Shown: positions 33,346 through 41,780 of the stretch, in pieces
How positions within the stretch are numbered: position 1 is the first letter of the stretch
Layout of the letters: every line of letters begins with the position of its first letter
Assembly: GCA_016125095.1 (NCBI GenBank)
Contig: WGMK01000022.1
Span: 101,897-165,896 of the forward strand
Length of the DNA stretch: 64,000 nucleotides
Direction: 5' to 3'
From: Candidatus Hydrogenedens sp.
Lineage (GTDB): Bacteria; Hydrogenedentota; Hydrogenedentia; Hydrogenedentales; JAEUWI01
Notes under the pieces: model-generated
What the model saw: only the letters and a program-made list of their open reading frames with translations
Told to the model about the DNA's origin: nothing
Databases searched by the model: none
Made by a program: the position numbers and the translations under genes

Positions 33346-34572
33346 ATGTGCGCCTTCCCTGCAAACAATGATGGCGTCTGCAACCTCGCACCGTGGCGTT
33401 TGGCGCTCGGTGTGGCGTTGCTGGCGTTCGTAGCCGCTTCGACTGCCCACGCCGTGCTGCAGCCGGTTTTTTCCCAGCCACCGAGCGACGCGGGCGGCTT
33501 GGCGCTTTCGTCGCGTGTCCTTCCCGACGGCTCTGATTCGGATACCTATGCCTATGAAGCCTTCTCGCCTGGCACAGATACGGCCGTGGTGGAAGTCCGC
33601 TGGCGGGGCGGCTACCAATACGCCGCCCAATACGGACGCGTCCAGGACTTTATGATCACGTTCTACGGCGTACTGCAAGGCACCAGTCAGCCGAGCCTCG
33701 GATTCCCCCCGGCCGAAGAGCAAACCACCGCACTCGCCCAATACGACCTCGGAAGCATTGCCGGGGAATCGCCCGCCGGGATCTTTGGCGGTGTGGCCAT
33801 GTACGACTACCATTACACGCTGCCCGCGCCCTTTGCGATCACGGCCGGTACGCTCTACTGGGTCCGCATCGAGGCCGTGCAGCCGACCTATCCGGACTGG
33901 GGTCTTGCAGCCGGCACCGGCGGCAACGGCAGCCACTTCCAATACAACACCGGCACCACCATGTTCCGTTATTTCCCGAAGGACCCGGCACTGACGCTCT
34001 ACGCTGACATCGCTGCCAGCGTGCAGATAGCCGCGAGCGCGAATCCCCCGGAGGGTGGTGTAATTCAGGGAACGGGCGAATATGCCGAGGGCGCGCTCGC
34101 CACGCTGGTGGCGATGCCGAATCCCGGGTTCGAGTTTCTCAACTGGACCGAGAACGGAACCGAGGTCAGCACCGTGGCCTCGTATTCGTTCACGGCAGAT
34201 TCGAATCGCGATCTGGTCGCTAACTTCATGGCGATCATCCCGGTAGAGGGGGAGGGTGCGGGACCGGCAACGCAATCCGCCGACCAGAATGGCGATTTCA
34301 GCATCAGTCTTGCGGAATTACTTCGCGTTATTCAGTTTTTCAACGCCTCCGGACTGCATTGCGCCGAGGTATCGACCGATACCGAAGACGGCTTTGTCCC
34401 CGGACCCGGTGCAAACCAGTCGTGCGCGCCGCATAGCTCCGACTACGATCCCCAGGATTGGGTGATTGGACTGAGCGAACAGTTGCGGCTCATCCAGTTC
34501 TTTAATTTGGGCGGCTATCACGATTGCCCCGACGCCGGTACTGAAGATGGTTTCTGCGCGGGGCCCGCTTAG
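33346..34572 (+). CDS. Secreted protein with InlB-type repeat and paired IQFFN domain
   Basis: 408 residues. A signal peptide ends near AASTAHA (about 36). Residues 45-220 form a beta-rich domain I cannot name (SDTYAYEAFSPGTDT...YWVRIEAVQPTYPDWG). Residues about 225-300 are an InlB B-repeat-like fold (NPPEGGVIQGTGEYAEGALATL...GFEFLNWTENG). A short Glu-Gly linker (VEGEGAG) leads to a C-terminal domain (313-408): DQNGDFSISLAELLRVIQFFN, an EDGFVPGPG...CAPH spacer, and DPQDWVIGLSEQLRLIQFFN. The first half fits a 12-residue EF-hand or dockerin-like calcium loop. AAAGGAG-type ribosome binding site before ATG 33346. It should be exported; the role is unknown. Confidence 0.75.
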   Translation: MCAFPANNDGVCNLAPWRLALGVALLAFVAASTAHAVLQPVFSQPPSDAGGLALSSRVLPDGSDSDTYAYEAFSPGTDTAVVEVRWRGGYQYAAQYGRVQDFMITFYGVLQGTSQPSLGFPPAEEQTTALAQYDLGSIAGESPAGIFGGVAMYDYHYTLPAPFAITAGTLYWVRIEAVQPTYPDWGLAAGTGGNGSHFQYNTGTTMFRYFPKDPALTLYADIAASVQIAASANPPEGGVIQGTGEYAEGALATLVAMPNPGFEFLNWTENGTEVSTVASYSFTADSNRDLVANFMAIIPVEGEGAGPATQSADQNGDFSISLAELLRVIQFFNASGLHCAEVSTDTEDGFVPGPGANQSCAPHSSDYDPQDWVIGLSEQLRLIQFFNLGGYHDCPDAGTEDGFCAGPA

Positions 34573-34586
34573 CCTCGGGCGGAAAT

Positions 34587-34626
34587 AAAAAACGCGGCGG
34601 ATTCGGTATTCACCGTATCCGCCGCG
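34587..34626 (-). terminator. Intrinsic terminator of the NTF2-like gene
   Basis: Read on the minus strand, CGCGGCGGAT pairs with ATCCGCCGCG (10-bp perfect stem, with an inner CGGT/ACCG stem) and is followed by six T. It lies 26 nt after the stop codon of the gene at 34652-35230. Confidence 0.85.
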
Positions 34627-34651
34627 CTCGTGTGTGTCTGCTTCGCGAGGA

Positions 34652-35230
34652 TTAGATACCCGAAATGTCCAGCGTGGTGATTTTGTACTTGCCGCCTTCT
34701 TCCTTCACCACGAACTCAAGCGTGACGGTGCCGAAAGCGCCTTCCACGTCCACCGGATAGATGACGATTTCGTCGCCGTCCTTTTCGAACTCGGTGTCGT
34801 CGGTCAGGATCTCGATGTCCTTGGCGTACATCGACACGTAGCCCATGTCGATCGCGTTCTGGATGAAGTCGCGGAGTTCCTTCTTGCCGCCGACCTGGTA
34901 GTGGTCGAAGTCGTCGGAGATGAGGTCCATCACCGCGTCGACGTTCTCATCGATGGCCGCCTGCTTGATCATCTTGACGGCGGACTTGAACTGCTCCTCG
35001 GGCGAACCGCCGGCATCCGCAGCCGCAGCCGGGGCCTCGGCCGACTTCTCGCCGCCCATCGAGTTCAGCAGCAACAGCAGGGCCGCCTGCTGTTCGTCGG
35101 AAAGCGAGGACACCATGCCCTGCAGCTTCTCAGTCAGCGCGCCCTCGGCGTGCGCCGGCACCGCCAGCACCGCCAACGCCATCACAGCCGCCGCAGCAGC
35201 ACCGCAAATCATTCCCGTAACCTTCTTCAT
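34652..35230 (-). CDS. Secreted NTF2/SnoaL-like protein
   Basis: 192 residues from ATG 35230, with AAGGAG at good spacing. A signal peptide (MKKVTGMICGAAAAAVMALAV...AHAEG) is followed by a helical region (LTEKLQGMVSSLSDEQQAALLLLLNS), an Ala-rich linker and a C-terminal alpha-beta domain (about 85-192): FKSAVKMIKQAAIDENVDAVMDLISDDFDHYQVGG is the helix pattern of NTF2/SnoaL-like folds. No catalytic residues can be assigned. The gene has its own terminator and appears monocistronic. Function unknown; periplasmic binding is plausible. Confidence 0.7.
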   Translation of the reverse strand: MKKVTGMICGAAAAAVMALAVLAVPAHAEGALTEKLQGMVSSLSDEQQAALLLLLNSMGGEKSAEAPAAAADAGGSPEEQFKSAVKMIKQAAIDENVDAVMDLISDDFDHYQVGGKKELRDFIQNAIDMGYVSMYAKDIEILTDDTEFEKDGDEIVIYPVDVEGAFGTVTLEFVVKEEGGKYKITTLDISGI

Positions 35231-35395
35231 GAAAACCGTCTCCTTCGTGTAAAAAGTTGTTGGCCTGCGCCACACCCCCTGAGGGCTGGCACTGGATGAG
35301 ACCGAACCCGCCGGGTTCAGGTTTCACCATACGCCTGGGTGCGCCGCTGCCGCACGGGCTGGACACCGAAGAGACGAGTACCGAAACGAGAATAG

Positions 35396-36397
35396 TTAGA
35401 TTGACGCGCGCTCGGGCACGTCGAGCCAGGAGAAGCGCGGGGGCGTGGCCGGATCGCGCAGCTTGAAGCGCTCGACAATGCGGCGGTAGCGGTCGGGCAG
35501 CTGGCACAGGTATTCCTGCGCCTTCTGCGCCGCCGGGGAAAGCCCGCCCAGATGCTCGATGTCCCAGCGCTTGAGCAGCTGCTCGACGATGTCGATGTAG
35601 TCGCGCGGCGTATAGATTTCCGAGCGCGTGGCGATGTACTCGAACTTCTTGAAGGTCTCGCCGATAGACTTGCCGCGTTCGCGCATGTACATCGCCGGCA
35701 TGGTAATCTTCTTGCGCATCATGTCCTCGAAGGCGAGCACGATCTCATCGCGGTCCATTTCCATGAACTTCTCGATGAAGAGGCTGTAGGCGCGGGCATG
35801 GCGGTGTTCGTCGCCCGCCACGCGGCTGCACAGCTTGAACAGGCGCGAGGCCCCTGCCTTCTCGGCATAGCGCGCCACGCTGAGGTGGCTCACACGCGTT
35901 GCGATTTCCTGAAAGCTGGTGTAGATAAACGTGCGGTAGGGGTCGTTCATCGTCTGCGTGTCGCCGCCGTCGGAGATGAGGTTCTGCACCGTCACTTCCA
36001 CCTCGCGCATGTTCACGCGCCCCGTGAGGTAGAGATAGCGGTTGAGCACGTCGCCGTGCCGGTTTTCCTCGGCGCACCAGCCGCGGTTCCAGGCACCCCA
36101 CACGGTTTTCGGATCGCCCTGATGGTCCACGCCTTCCAGCGGAAAAATCCACGAGGCATAAGTCGGCAGGGCTTCCTCGGTAATCATGTCGCCCACCAGG
36201 CCCACCAGCACGTCTTCCGGCAGCTCGCGCGCCTCGGCCTGCAGTTCGCGGACCTGTTCGAAGCCTTCCTCCGAAGACAGGTCGGGCAGGAAATCGGAGG
36301 GCTGCCAATTGGTCTCCGGATTCCGAAGCAGCACCGGCATCTGTTCTTCCAGGAAAGGCTCGACTGCCCGCATGATTTCCAATCGACCGTGGTCCAT
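35396..36397 (-). CDS. Acyl-ACP desaturase (ferritin-like di-iron)
   Basis: 333 residues from ATG 36397, which has AGGAG directly upstream (an ATG at 36409 sits before that Shine-Dalgarno). Soluble stearoyl-ACP desaturase family. The di-iron ligands are in EENRHGDVLNRYLYLTGRV and DEHRHARAYS, and the downstream EIVLAFEDMMRKKITMPA is typical. It introduces a double bond into an acyl chain held on ACP, using oxygen and reduced ferredoxin, so the host is at least microaerobic. It may supply unsaturated acyl chains for membranes or for the synthase at 7-15 kb; there is no direct genetic link. Confidence 0.93.
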   Translation of the reverse strand: MDHGRLEIMRAVEPFLEEQMPVLLRNPETNWQPSDFLPDLSSEEGFEQVRELQAEARELPEDVLVGLVGDMITEEALPTYASWIFPLEGVDHQGDPKTVWGAWNRGWCAEENRHGDVLNRYLYLTGRVNMREVEVTVQNLISDGGDTQTMNDPYRTFIYTSFQEIATRVSHLSVARYAEKAGASRLFKLCSRVAGDEHRHARAYSLFIEKFMEMDRDEIVLAFEDMMRKKITMPAMYMRERGKSIGETFKKFEYIATRSEIYTPRDYIDIVEQLLKRWDIEHLGGLSPAAQKAQEYLCQLPDRYRRIVERFKLRDPATPPRFSWLDVPERASI

Positions 36398-36531
36398 AAG
36401 GCTCCTCATTCGCGTTCAGGGTTCAGCGTATTGAACGCCATTCAGCCTACCGCAGCATACCGTTAGATGTCAAACAGTTTAGTGCGACCGCCCCGTAAAA
36501 TCAGACTGGTGGGCAGGTTCCGGAGTTTCAA

Positions 36532-36728
36532 TTTGACAGGATAACAGGATGACTGGATTGAAAAGAGACAAGATTTTTGGACAGGATTAACAAGATTTAC
36601 AGGATTAGAATGCAATATCGGGAGAGGGTCCAACCCGGGCGTCCCTGCACTTCCCAATCCTGTTAATCCTGTCAAAGCCTCTTCGTCTTGGTCCCTCTTC
36701 CATCCAGTCATCCTGTTATCCTGTCAAA
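36532..36728. repeat. Palindromic intergenic element with 26-bp perfect terminal inverted repeats
   Basis: The 26 nt at 36532-36557 (beginning TTTGACAGGATAACAGGA) return as a perfect reverse complement at 36703-36728. Inside are more copies of ACAGGATTAACA-type words, again in inverted order (GACAGGATTAACAAGATT on the left, AATCCTGTTAATCCTGTC on the right), so nearly the whole 197 bp can fold back on itself. It has no coding potential beyond chance. Similar AGGATTAACAGG palindromes are, as I recall, widespread between genes in many environmental bacteria. It separates the desaturase and FabG genes and abuts the FabG stop. Confidence 0.8.
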
Positions 36729-36739
36729 AAATCGTCCTC

Positions 36740-38089
36740 CTAAGCGCCCACGAAGTTGCCGCCGCAGACACGGAGGGTTTCGCCGGTAATGCCGGCAGCG
36801 CCGGGGCTGGCGAGAAAAGTGATGGCCTCGGCGATGTCGATGGGCTGGCCGCCCTGACTGAGGTTGCACAGGCGGCGGGCCACTTCGCGCGTGCCCATGG
36901 GGATGGCGGCGGTCATGCGGGTCTCAATGAAGCCCGGCGCAATGGCGTTCACCGTAATGCCGCGCGCGGCCATCTCGGGGGCAAGCTTGCGCACGTAGCC
37001 GATCACGCCGGCCTTGGTGGCGGCGTAGTTGGTCTGGCCCACGTTTCCGCCGATGCCGCCGATGGACGACAGCGCGATGATGCGCCCGCCCTCGCGCAGG
37101 CTGCCGCGCAGCGCCTCGTTCGCCCGGATGAGCGACGCGAGGTTGATGTTCAGCACGAGGTCCCACTGCGCCTCGCTCATGTTCGAAAGCGTCTTGTCGC
37201 GGGTCACACCCGCGTTGTGCACCACGATATCCAGTCCGCCGTGGTGTTCCTCGGCATGGTGCAGCATCTTCTCCGCCGCGTGCGGGTCGGTAATGTCGCA
37301 GGCGAGCGCCGTGCCGCCGATGGCCTTCGCCACCGCCTCGGCCGCCTTGAGGTCGTCCGGACGATCCATCACGATAACCTTCGCGCCCTCGCGCGCCAGG
37401 GTTTTCGCCGTAGCCTCGCCGATGCCGCGCGCGGCCCCGGTCACCAGCGCCACCTTGCCCGCCAGCGGCTGGGTCAGCGGTCCGGTGCCCGGCCAGGGGG
37501 CCACGCCGGACACCCGCACCGGCTGGCCCGACACATAGGCCGAGCAGGGCGAGAGCAGCCAGCGGAGCACCGGTGCCACGCGCTCCTCGGCGCCGGGCTC
37601 GACATAGAGGGTCTGGGTCGTGGCGCCCTTGCGGCCGATTTCGCGGCCCACGCTGCGCACGAATCCCTCGATGCCGCGCTGCGCCGCCGCGCCCAGGGCA
37701 TCGGCCATGGCGTCCGGCGTGCGCGCCAGTACCACCACGCGCCCGCAGGATTTCAGCGCGCGCAGGTTCGGGTGGAAGAAGTCGTACAGCGCGCGCAGGC
37801 CTTCCGGTCCCGCAATGGCGGTCGCATCGAATACCAGCGCCTTCGGCCGCGCATTGTCCGCCAGCGCATCGGGCGAAGCCGTCTGCGCGCCGGCGCCGAT
37901 CAGCATCGCGTCGAGCGAATCGGCGAATGCCCCGCCCGGCGCGCCGCCGCACACCGCCAACTCGCCCTGCAGCGGCTTCTCCTGCCAGGGCCCCGTGCTC
38001 CGCTCCAGCTTCTGCGGCAAGGGCAAGGGCAGCCCCAGCGTCTTGATAATGCCGCGCGCCGCGTTGTTTTCAACCAAAAAGTCAGCCAT
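36740..38089 (-). CDS. High-molecular-weight 3-oxoacyl-ACP/CoA reductase (FabG4-like)
   Basis: 449 residues, twice the length of ordinary FabG. The C-terminal half (about 210-449) is a classical SDR: GKVALVTGAARGIGEATAKTL, NAG in VVHNAGVTRD, catalytic Ser in ALSSIGGIGG and YxxxK in NYAATKAG. The N-terminal half (about 1-200) is a degenerate Rossmann-like domain, as in mycobacterial FabG4 (Rv0242c). Such enzymes reduce 3-oxoacyl groups with NAD(P)H and may work in beta-oxidation direction with a FadA2/FadI-type thiolase; one is encoded at 48345-49652, on the same strand but not adjacent. Confidence 0.9.
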   Translation of the reverse strand: MADFLVENNAARGIIKTLGLPLPLPQKLERSTGPWQEKPLQGELAVCGGAPGGAFADSLDAMLIGAGAQTASPDALADNARPKALVFDATAIAGPEGLRALYDFFHPNLRALKSCGRVVVLARTPDAMADALGAAAQRGIEGFVRSVGREIGRKGATTQTLYVEPGAEERVAPVLRWLLSPCSAYVSGQPVRVSGVAPWPGTGPLTQPLAGKVALVTGAARGIGEATAKTLAREGAKVIVMDRPDDLKAAEAVAKAIGGTALACDITDPHAAEKMLHHAEEHHGGLDIVVHNAGVTRDKTLSNMSEAQWDLVLNINLASLIRANEALRGSLREGGRIIALSSIGGIGGNVGQTNYAATKAGVIGYVRKLAPEMAARGITVNAIAPGFIETRMTAAIPMGTREVARRLCNLSQGGQPIDIAEAITFLASPGAAGITGETLRVCGGNFVGA

Positions 38090-38242
38090 CGTCGTACTCC
38101 CAAACTCTAAAACGTGTTGCCGTACGGTCCTCGTTCGCGGATTGTAGCAAGATCAGAGACCCGGTGGTCGAGCCTGCGGCGGGATGACCAAGTGACAGAT
38201 ACTGGTCCCCGCAGTCGTTTGGGCATATGGGGTTACTTGCTA

Positions 38243-38271
38243 TTGACAGTTTCAAATATTACTGCCATAGT
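38243..38271 (+). promoter_or_regulatory. Promoter of the LolA-like secreted protein gene
   Basis: TTGACA (38243-38248), a spacer of 17 nt and CATAGT (38266-38271), in a locally AT-rich stretch, about 50 nt upstream of ATG 38322. This is the best consensus -35 in the window. Confidence 0.6.
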
Positions 38272-38321
38272 AGGTAGCAATAGTTAGCAGAGACAGGTTG
38301 TAATCAGAAGGATGTTAGGTA

Positions 38322-39383
38322 ATGGCAAAACAAGTCCACAAGACAATCCTCATACCGCAGCTTCAATTGCGCCGCCACGCGGTCTGGTGGCTCTTGGCGC
38401 TTTTGATCTCGAGCATCCAAGTTGCAGACGCAGCACCGGACGGATTCGACGCCTTAAACTGTAATGACCTCCCATTACTGCGCGAATGCTTGGAACAGCA
38501 GGACGCAGCGCGCCAATCGATTCAAGGATTCCGGCTGACATTGGAGTGGCAGCAGTCAGGGCCGCTGGCCGAAGGCGGCGATAAGCCGCTGCATGTATCC
38601 GCCGGAGGTACTTGCGAGTTGATAGGTTTCGATTCGCTTAGGATGAAGTCGGCTTCGAGTACAACTACGGCGCAACCGAATGGTCTCGAGCAAACGCTCA
38701 CGGAGACAAGCGTGATCGGGAGCGGTTTTTTCGTTTATGGGGTACAGCGTTCGGGGCAGAAGGGCACCGCGCAGCAGTTCGACTTCAAAAATATCTCCGA
38801 TCTAGACGAGCGTGCAGCAGCACTAGCCGATGCGACTATGGGGCAGGATGTTCTGCGCTATGGATTCGGCGATGGCGTGACGACACTGGAACGTCACTTG
38901 GAAATGCACCAGGACGTGAACCGGTGGTTCATTGAACGCCAAGCGGATGGCCTGATTCGCCTGTCCCGATACAGCCCGGCCACGAGCGATCCCGATCTGT
39001 CCGATTGTGAGTGGTACATCGATCCGGCGCGCGGCGGGTTGATCGTGCGCACCGTCAACCGCGATTTCGACGGGAGTGTCCTGTCGGACCTGAAAGTAGA
39101 GACAGAGGAAGTAAGCCCTGGCCTCTGGTTTCCCACGGGCTTTGCGCGGCGCGGCGAAGGTTCGATGACCAAAGCGCGCTTCACGCAGGTTCAGGTAAAC
39201 CCGGAGTTATCCTTGGAGGATTTTGGATGGCAAGTTTTCGGCAACAGGCTTGAGGGATACCGGGGCTTCCGTAAAGCGCTAGACGGGCAAATCAGCAGCT
39301 TTGTGGTCGAGAATGGGCTTCCAGTCGCCCGCTCCCCCCAGGCCTTGGTCGGCGATACCTCTCGGGATTCCGCAAAGTCGTAA
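38322..39383 (+). CDS. Secreted protein, LolA-like fold suspected
   Basis: 353 residues. A basic N-terminus and a hydrophobic stretch ending near VADAAPDG (about 37-39) give a signal peptide. The mature part is beta-rich: RQSIQGFRLTLEWQQ at its start, repeated strand pairs through the middle (RWFIERQADGLIRLSRY, then GGLIVRTVNRDFDGSVLSDLKVE) and LWFPTGFARRG near 270. This pattern recalls the outer-membrane lipoprotein-sorting-like (LolA fold) proteins common in planctomycetes, though no defining motif is seen. The gene is noticeably less GC-rich than its neighbours and has its own promoter, hinting at later acquisition. Function unknown. Confidence 0.6.
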   Translation: MAKQVHKTILIPQLQLRRHAVWWLLALLISSIQVADAAPDGFDALNCNDLPLLRECLEQQDAARQSIQGFRLTLEWQQSGPLAEGGDKPLHVSAGGTCELIGFDSLRMKSASSTTTAQPNGLEQTLTETSVIGSGFFVYGVQRSGQKGTAQQFDFKNISDLDERAAALADATMGQDVLRYGFGDGVTTLERHLEMHQDVNRWFIERQADGLIRLSRYSPATSDPDLSDCEWYIDPARGGLIVRTVNRDFDGSVLSDLKVETEEVSPGLWFPTGFARRGEGSMTKARFTQVQVNPELSLEDFGWQVFGNRLEGYRGFRKALDGQISSFVVENGLPVARSPQALVGDTSRDSAKS

Positions 39384-39395
39384 GATCGTTGCTGC

Positions 39396-40904
39396 TTACT
39401 TGCCGACCAGCTCGTCGCGCACTTCGAGGAATCCTTCCATATCGTTCAGGCGGAGGAGGATGAGGTAGGCGCAGCCGAGGCCGTTGAGGTTGGGCATGAT
39501 GGCGCGGGCGCCGGTGGGGGTGGTGTCGATGCCCTCGAACTTGAGGGTGTGCGTACCGGCCTTGAGGTCGTGCGTGTCGAAGGACATCCAGGCGGGGTCG
39601 TATTGTCCGACCACGAAGCTGTAGGGCTCTCCGAGCGGCTTGTCGTCGAGCGAGATTTGATAGACGCCCGCCACGAGGCCGTGCAGGAAAATGCCGGAGA
39701 GGTTGTAGCGGCCATCCTGTTCCGCCTCGAAATCGATCTCCATGGTGGCGGTCTTCATGCTGGGCATGTAGGCGAGGAAGGGGCCCTGTTGCAGCACGAG
39801 GAAGGGCGGGTTCGCGCGGTACTTCAGTTCGGAACCGGGAATCACCTTGTAGGGCGGAATGCGCTCGGCCGCGGGCGGCAGGGGCGTTTCGATGGCGGCG
39901 GCGGGGTATTGGTACCAATAGGCCACGGAGGAATCCCAGTCCTTGCGCTCCTTGAAGCCGCCCAGTTCCGCCGTGGTGATGGGGGCCTGATCGTTGAAGA
40001 TGCTGCCCTTGTGCTCGATTTCCACGTGCAGGGATTCGTTGAACGGCACGGGATCCTCGAGGTGCCAGCGGTAGGCGGTCATGCGATCGCCGGAGACGAC
40101 GCCGTCGTAGAGCGGCACGCCGAAGTAGGGCGTGCAGAATTCGCGGAAGCCCCAGGCGTCGTTAAAGTAGTCCTCGGTGCCGGTGCCGCGCAGCTGCGGG
40201 GTCTCGGCGCCGTCGACGTAGAAGAAGTCGTCGCCCTCGCCGAACCAGCCGGTCTCCATCTGAAACGACGACAGCACGGTGCCCACGTAGTGGCCCTTGC
40301 CCTTCGCGTCGAGAATCGTGTAGTTGCCGGGCTGCGCCGGAAACTCCTGGCGGTACATCGCGTGGAAGTAGGGCGTGTCTTCGGGCAGTTCGGGCAGCTT
40401 GCGCCAGTTGATCTGCCAGTAGAAGGAATCCACGTCGTAGGTGCCGGAATCGTTCGTCGCGGTGATCTTGATGGACTGGCGGAAGGGCATGTGCCAGTAG
40501 CAGGTGCGGCTGCGGCCGTGGGACGTGACGACCGACGGCAGCGAGGTCATGTTCTGGAAGGCGGCATGGCCGATGCCGAAGAAATCGCCGATGGGCGCCT
40601 GCACGCTCGGGTATTCCGCGCCGTCGTAATACACACGCAGCGTAATCGAGCGGCCCTGGAAGGGATCCATCGAGCCGATGGTATTCCAGAAGTGGGTGAC
40701 CATGCCCGGGCCTTCCTCCTCCATCAGCACCAGCGTCTCGCCCATCTTGATGCTGCGGGCGTCGCCGTTGGCGTCCAGCCGCTCGTTCGAACTGCCCGCG
40801 CGGCGCGCCTCGTAGTTCTGCGGCTTCGTCACGTCGTCCAGCACGCCGGCGCGCGCGGCGCCGGGGAGCATCAGGGCGGCCAACAGGCAGAGGCGGAAAT
40901 ACAT
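39396..40904 (-). CDS. Secreted DUF2961/GH172-family protein
   Basis: 502 residues with a short signal peptide (to GAARAG). The DUF2961 core has GMVTHFWNTI, the surface-strand region GDFFGIGH, and FGEGDDFFYVDG followed by GTGTEDYFNDAWGF, the most conserved block. The DUF2961 family was assigned to glycoside hydrolase family 172, whose characterised members act on fructose- or arabinose-containing glycans; Asp and Glu residues of GEGDDFF and GTGTEDY are the likely active-site acids. A C-terminal beta domain (about 360-502) follows. Located at the end of a leftward run after yggT (43 nt gap), so co-transcription is possible. The substrate is unknown. Confidence 0.85.
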   Translation of the reverse strand: MYFRLCLLAALMLPGAARAGVLDDVTKPQNYEARRAGSSNERLDANGDARSIKMGETLVLMEEEGPGMVTHFWNTIGSMDPFQGRSITLRVYYDGAEYPSVQAPIGDFFGIGHAAFQNMTSLPSVVTSHGRSRTCYWHMPFRQSIKITATNDSGTYDVDSFYWQINWRKLPELPEDTPYFHAMYRQEFPAQPGNYTILDAKGKGHYVGTVLSSFQMETGWFGEGDDFFYVDGAETPQLRGTGTEDYFNDAWGFREFCTPYFGVPLYDGVVSGDRMTAYRWHLEDPVPFNESLHVEIEHKGSIFNDQAPITTAELGGFKERKDWDSSVAYWYQYPAAAIETPLPPAAERIPPYKVIPGSELKYRANPPFLVLQQGPFLAYMPSMKTATMEIDFEAEQDGRYNLSGIFLHGLVAGVYQISLDDKPLGEPYSFVVGQYDPAWMSFDTHDLKAGTHTLKFEGIDTTPTGARAIMPNLNGLGCAYLILLRLNDMEGFLEVRDELVGK

Positions 40905-40947
40905 GGCAGTATCCTTCCGGGTCGTTCGCGCGCGGGTCAGCCGCCGG

Positions 40948-41211
40948 TCAGAATCCGGCGGTCAGAATGCGGAGTATCCACAGGGCGAAGAGCACGGCCA
41001 CGGGGGCCCAGTCGAAGGGGCCCATCACCTGGCCGATGGCGCGGCGCGCGAGCCCGATGGGCGGATCGGTCAGCCGCCGCACCCAGGCGCGGCGGGGCGT
41101 GTCCAGCTCGATTTCGAGCGCGGGGCCCATCCAGCGCAGGATCACCAGCATCATGTACAGCGTGATGCCGCTGGCAATAATGCGCGCCGCCAGTTCCGGT
41201 TGCTCAATCAT
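40948..41211 (-). CDS. yggT: YggT-family membrane protein
   Basis: 87 residues from ATG 41211, with two hydrophobic segments (about 10-30 and 65-87) around a conserved cytoplasmic part, RRLTDPPIGLARRAIG, typical of YggT proteins. These small membrane proteins are linked to osmotic tolerance and cell-envelope organisation, without a known biochemical activity. The start codon lies inside the end of thpR (8 nt overlap), so the two are translationally coupled. Confidence 0.85.
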   Translation of the reverse strand: MIEQPELAARIIASGITLYMMLVILRWMGPALEIELDTPRRAWVRRLTDPPIGLARRAIGQVMGPFDWAPVAVLFALWILRILTAGF

Positions 41212-41767
41212 CTTGCAGCGGAAACTCCTCGAGTTTGGCATACACCGGGCCGCTTCGCCGCAGCCGGCTTTCGTATAGTGTCACACGTTTTACCCGGAAC
41301 GCACCCGCGTCGAAGGTGCGCAGCCCCTCGAGCACATGCAGAAACAGGTCGGGCTCGAAGCCCGCGTGGATGCGACCCAGCGTCACATGGCCCTGAAACT
41401 TGCGCGGCTCGGGCGAACATCCCGCCACCACGGCCGCTTCTTCCGCGATGGCGGCCAGCGCCCGCAGGCGCGCCGTTTCACCTTCAAGACCCGCCCAGAG
41501 CACGCTCGGGTTTCGCGGATTGGGAAAACAGCCCGCGCCGCACACGCGCAGGTCGAAAGCGGGCTCCTGCGCCAGGCGCGCGGTCATGCGCTCGGCGTAG
41601 GCCGCGGCCAACTCTTCCGGGATCTCGCCCAGGAAGCGCAGGGTAATGTGCATCTGCTCGGGCAGCACCCAAGCCCCGCGCACGCCGGAAGCGCGCAGTT
41701 CCTCGTACACCTCCGCGAGGCGTGCCTTCACGGCCTGTGGCAGGCCTATCGCGGCGAAGCAGCGCAT
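41204..41767 (-). CDS. thpR: RNA 2',3'-cyclic phosphodiesterase (ThpR/LigT)
   Basis: 187 residues of the 2H phosphoesterase family. The two HxT motifs are HITLRFLGE (about 40) and HVTLGRI (about 127), and the start MRCFAAIGLP is typical. Such enzymes hydrolyse 2',3'-cyclic phosphate RNA ends to 2'-phosphate. It lies 13 nt downstream of carA and overlaps yggT, so it is part of the same leftward operon. The link with carA has no obvious metabolic meaning. Confidence 0.92.
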   Translation of the reverse strand: MRCFAAIGLPQAVKARLAEVYEELRASGVRGAWVLPEQMHITLRFLGEIPEELAAAYAERMTARLAQEPAFDLRVCGAGCFPNPRNPSVLWAGLEGETARLRALAAIAEEAAVVAGCSPEPRKFQGHVTLGRIHAGFEPDLFLHVLEGLRTFDAGAFRVKRVTLYESRLRRSGPVYAKLEEFPLQDD

Positions 41768-41780
41768 CGGCGGGCCTGCG

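Noticed and set aside
36463..36711. 82-codon open frame in the AGGATTAACAGG palindrome
   Set aside because: Composition follows the repeated words (NPVNPV), without ribosome site or homologous domain.
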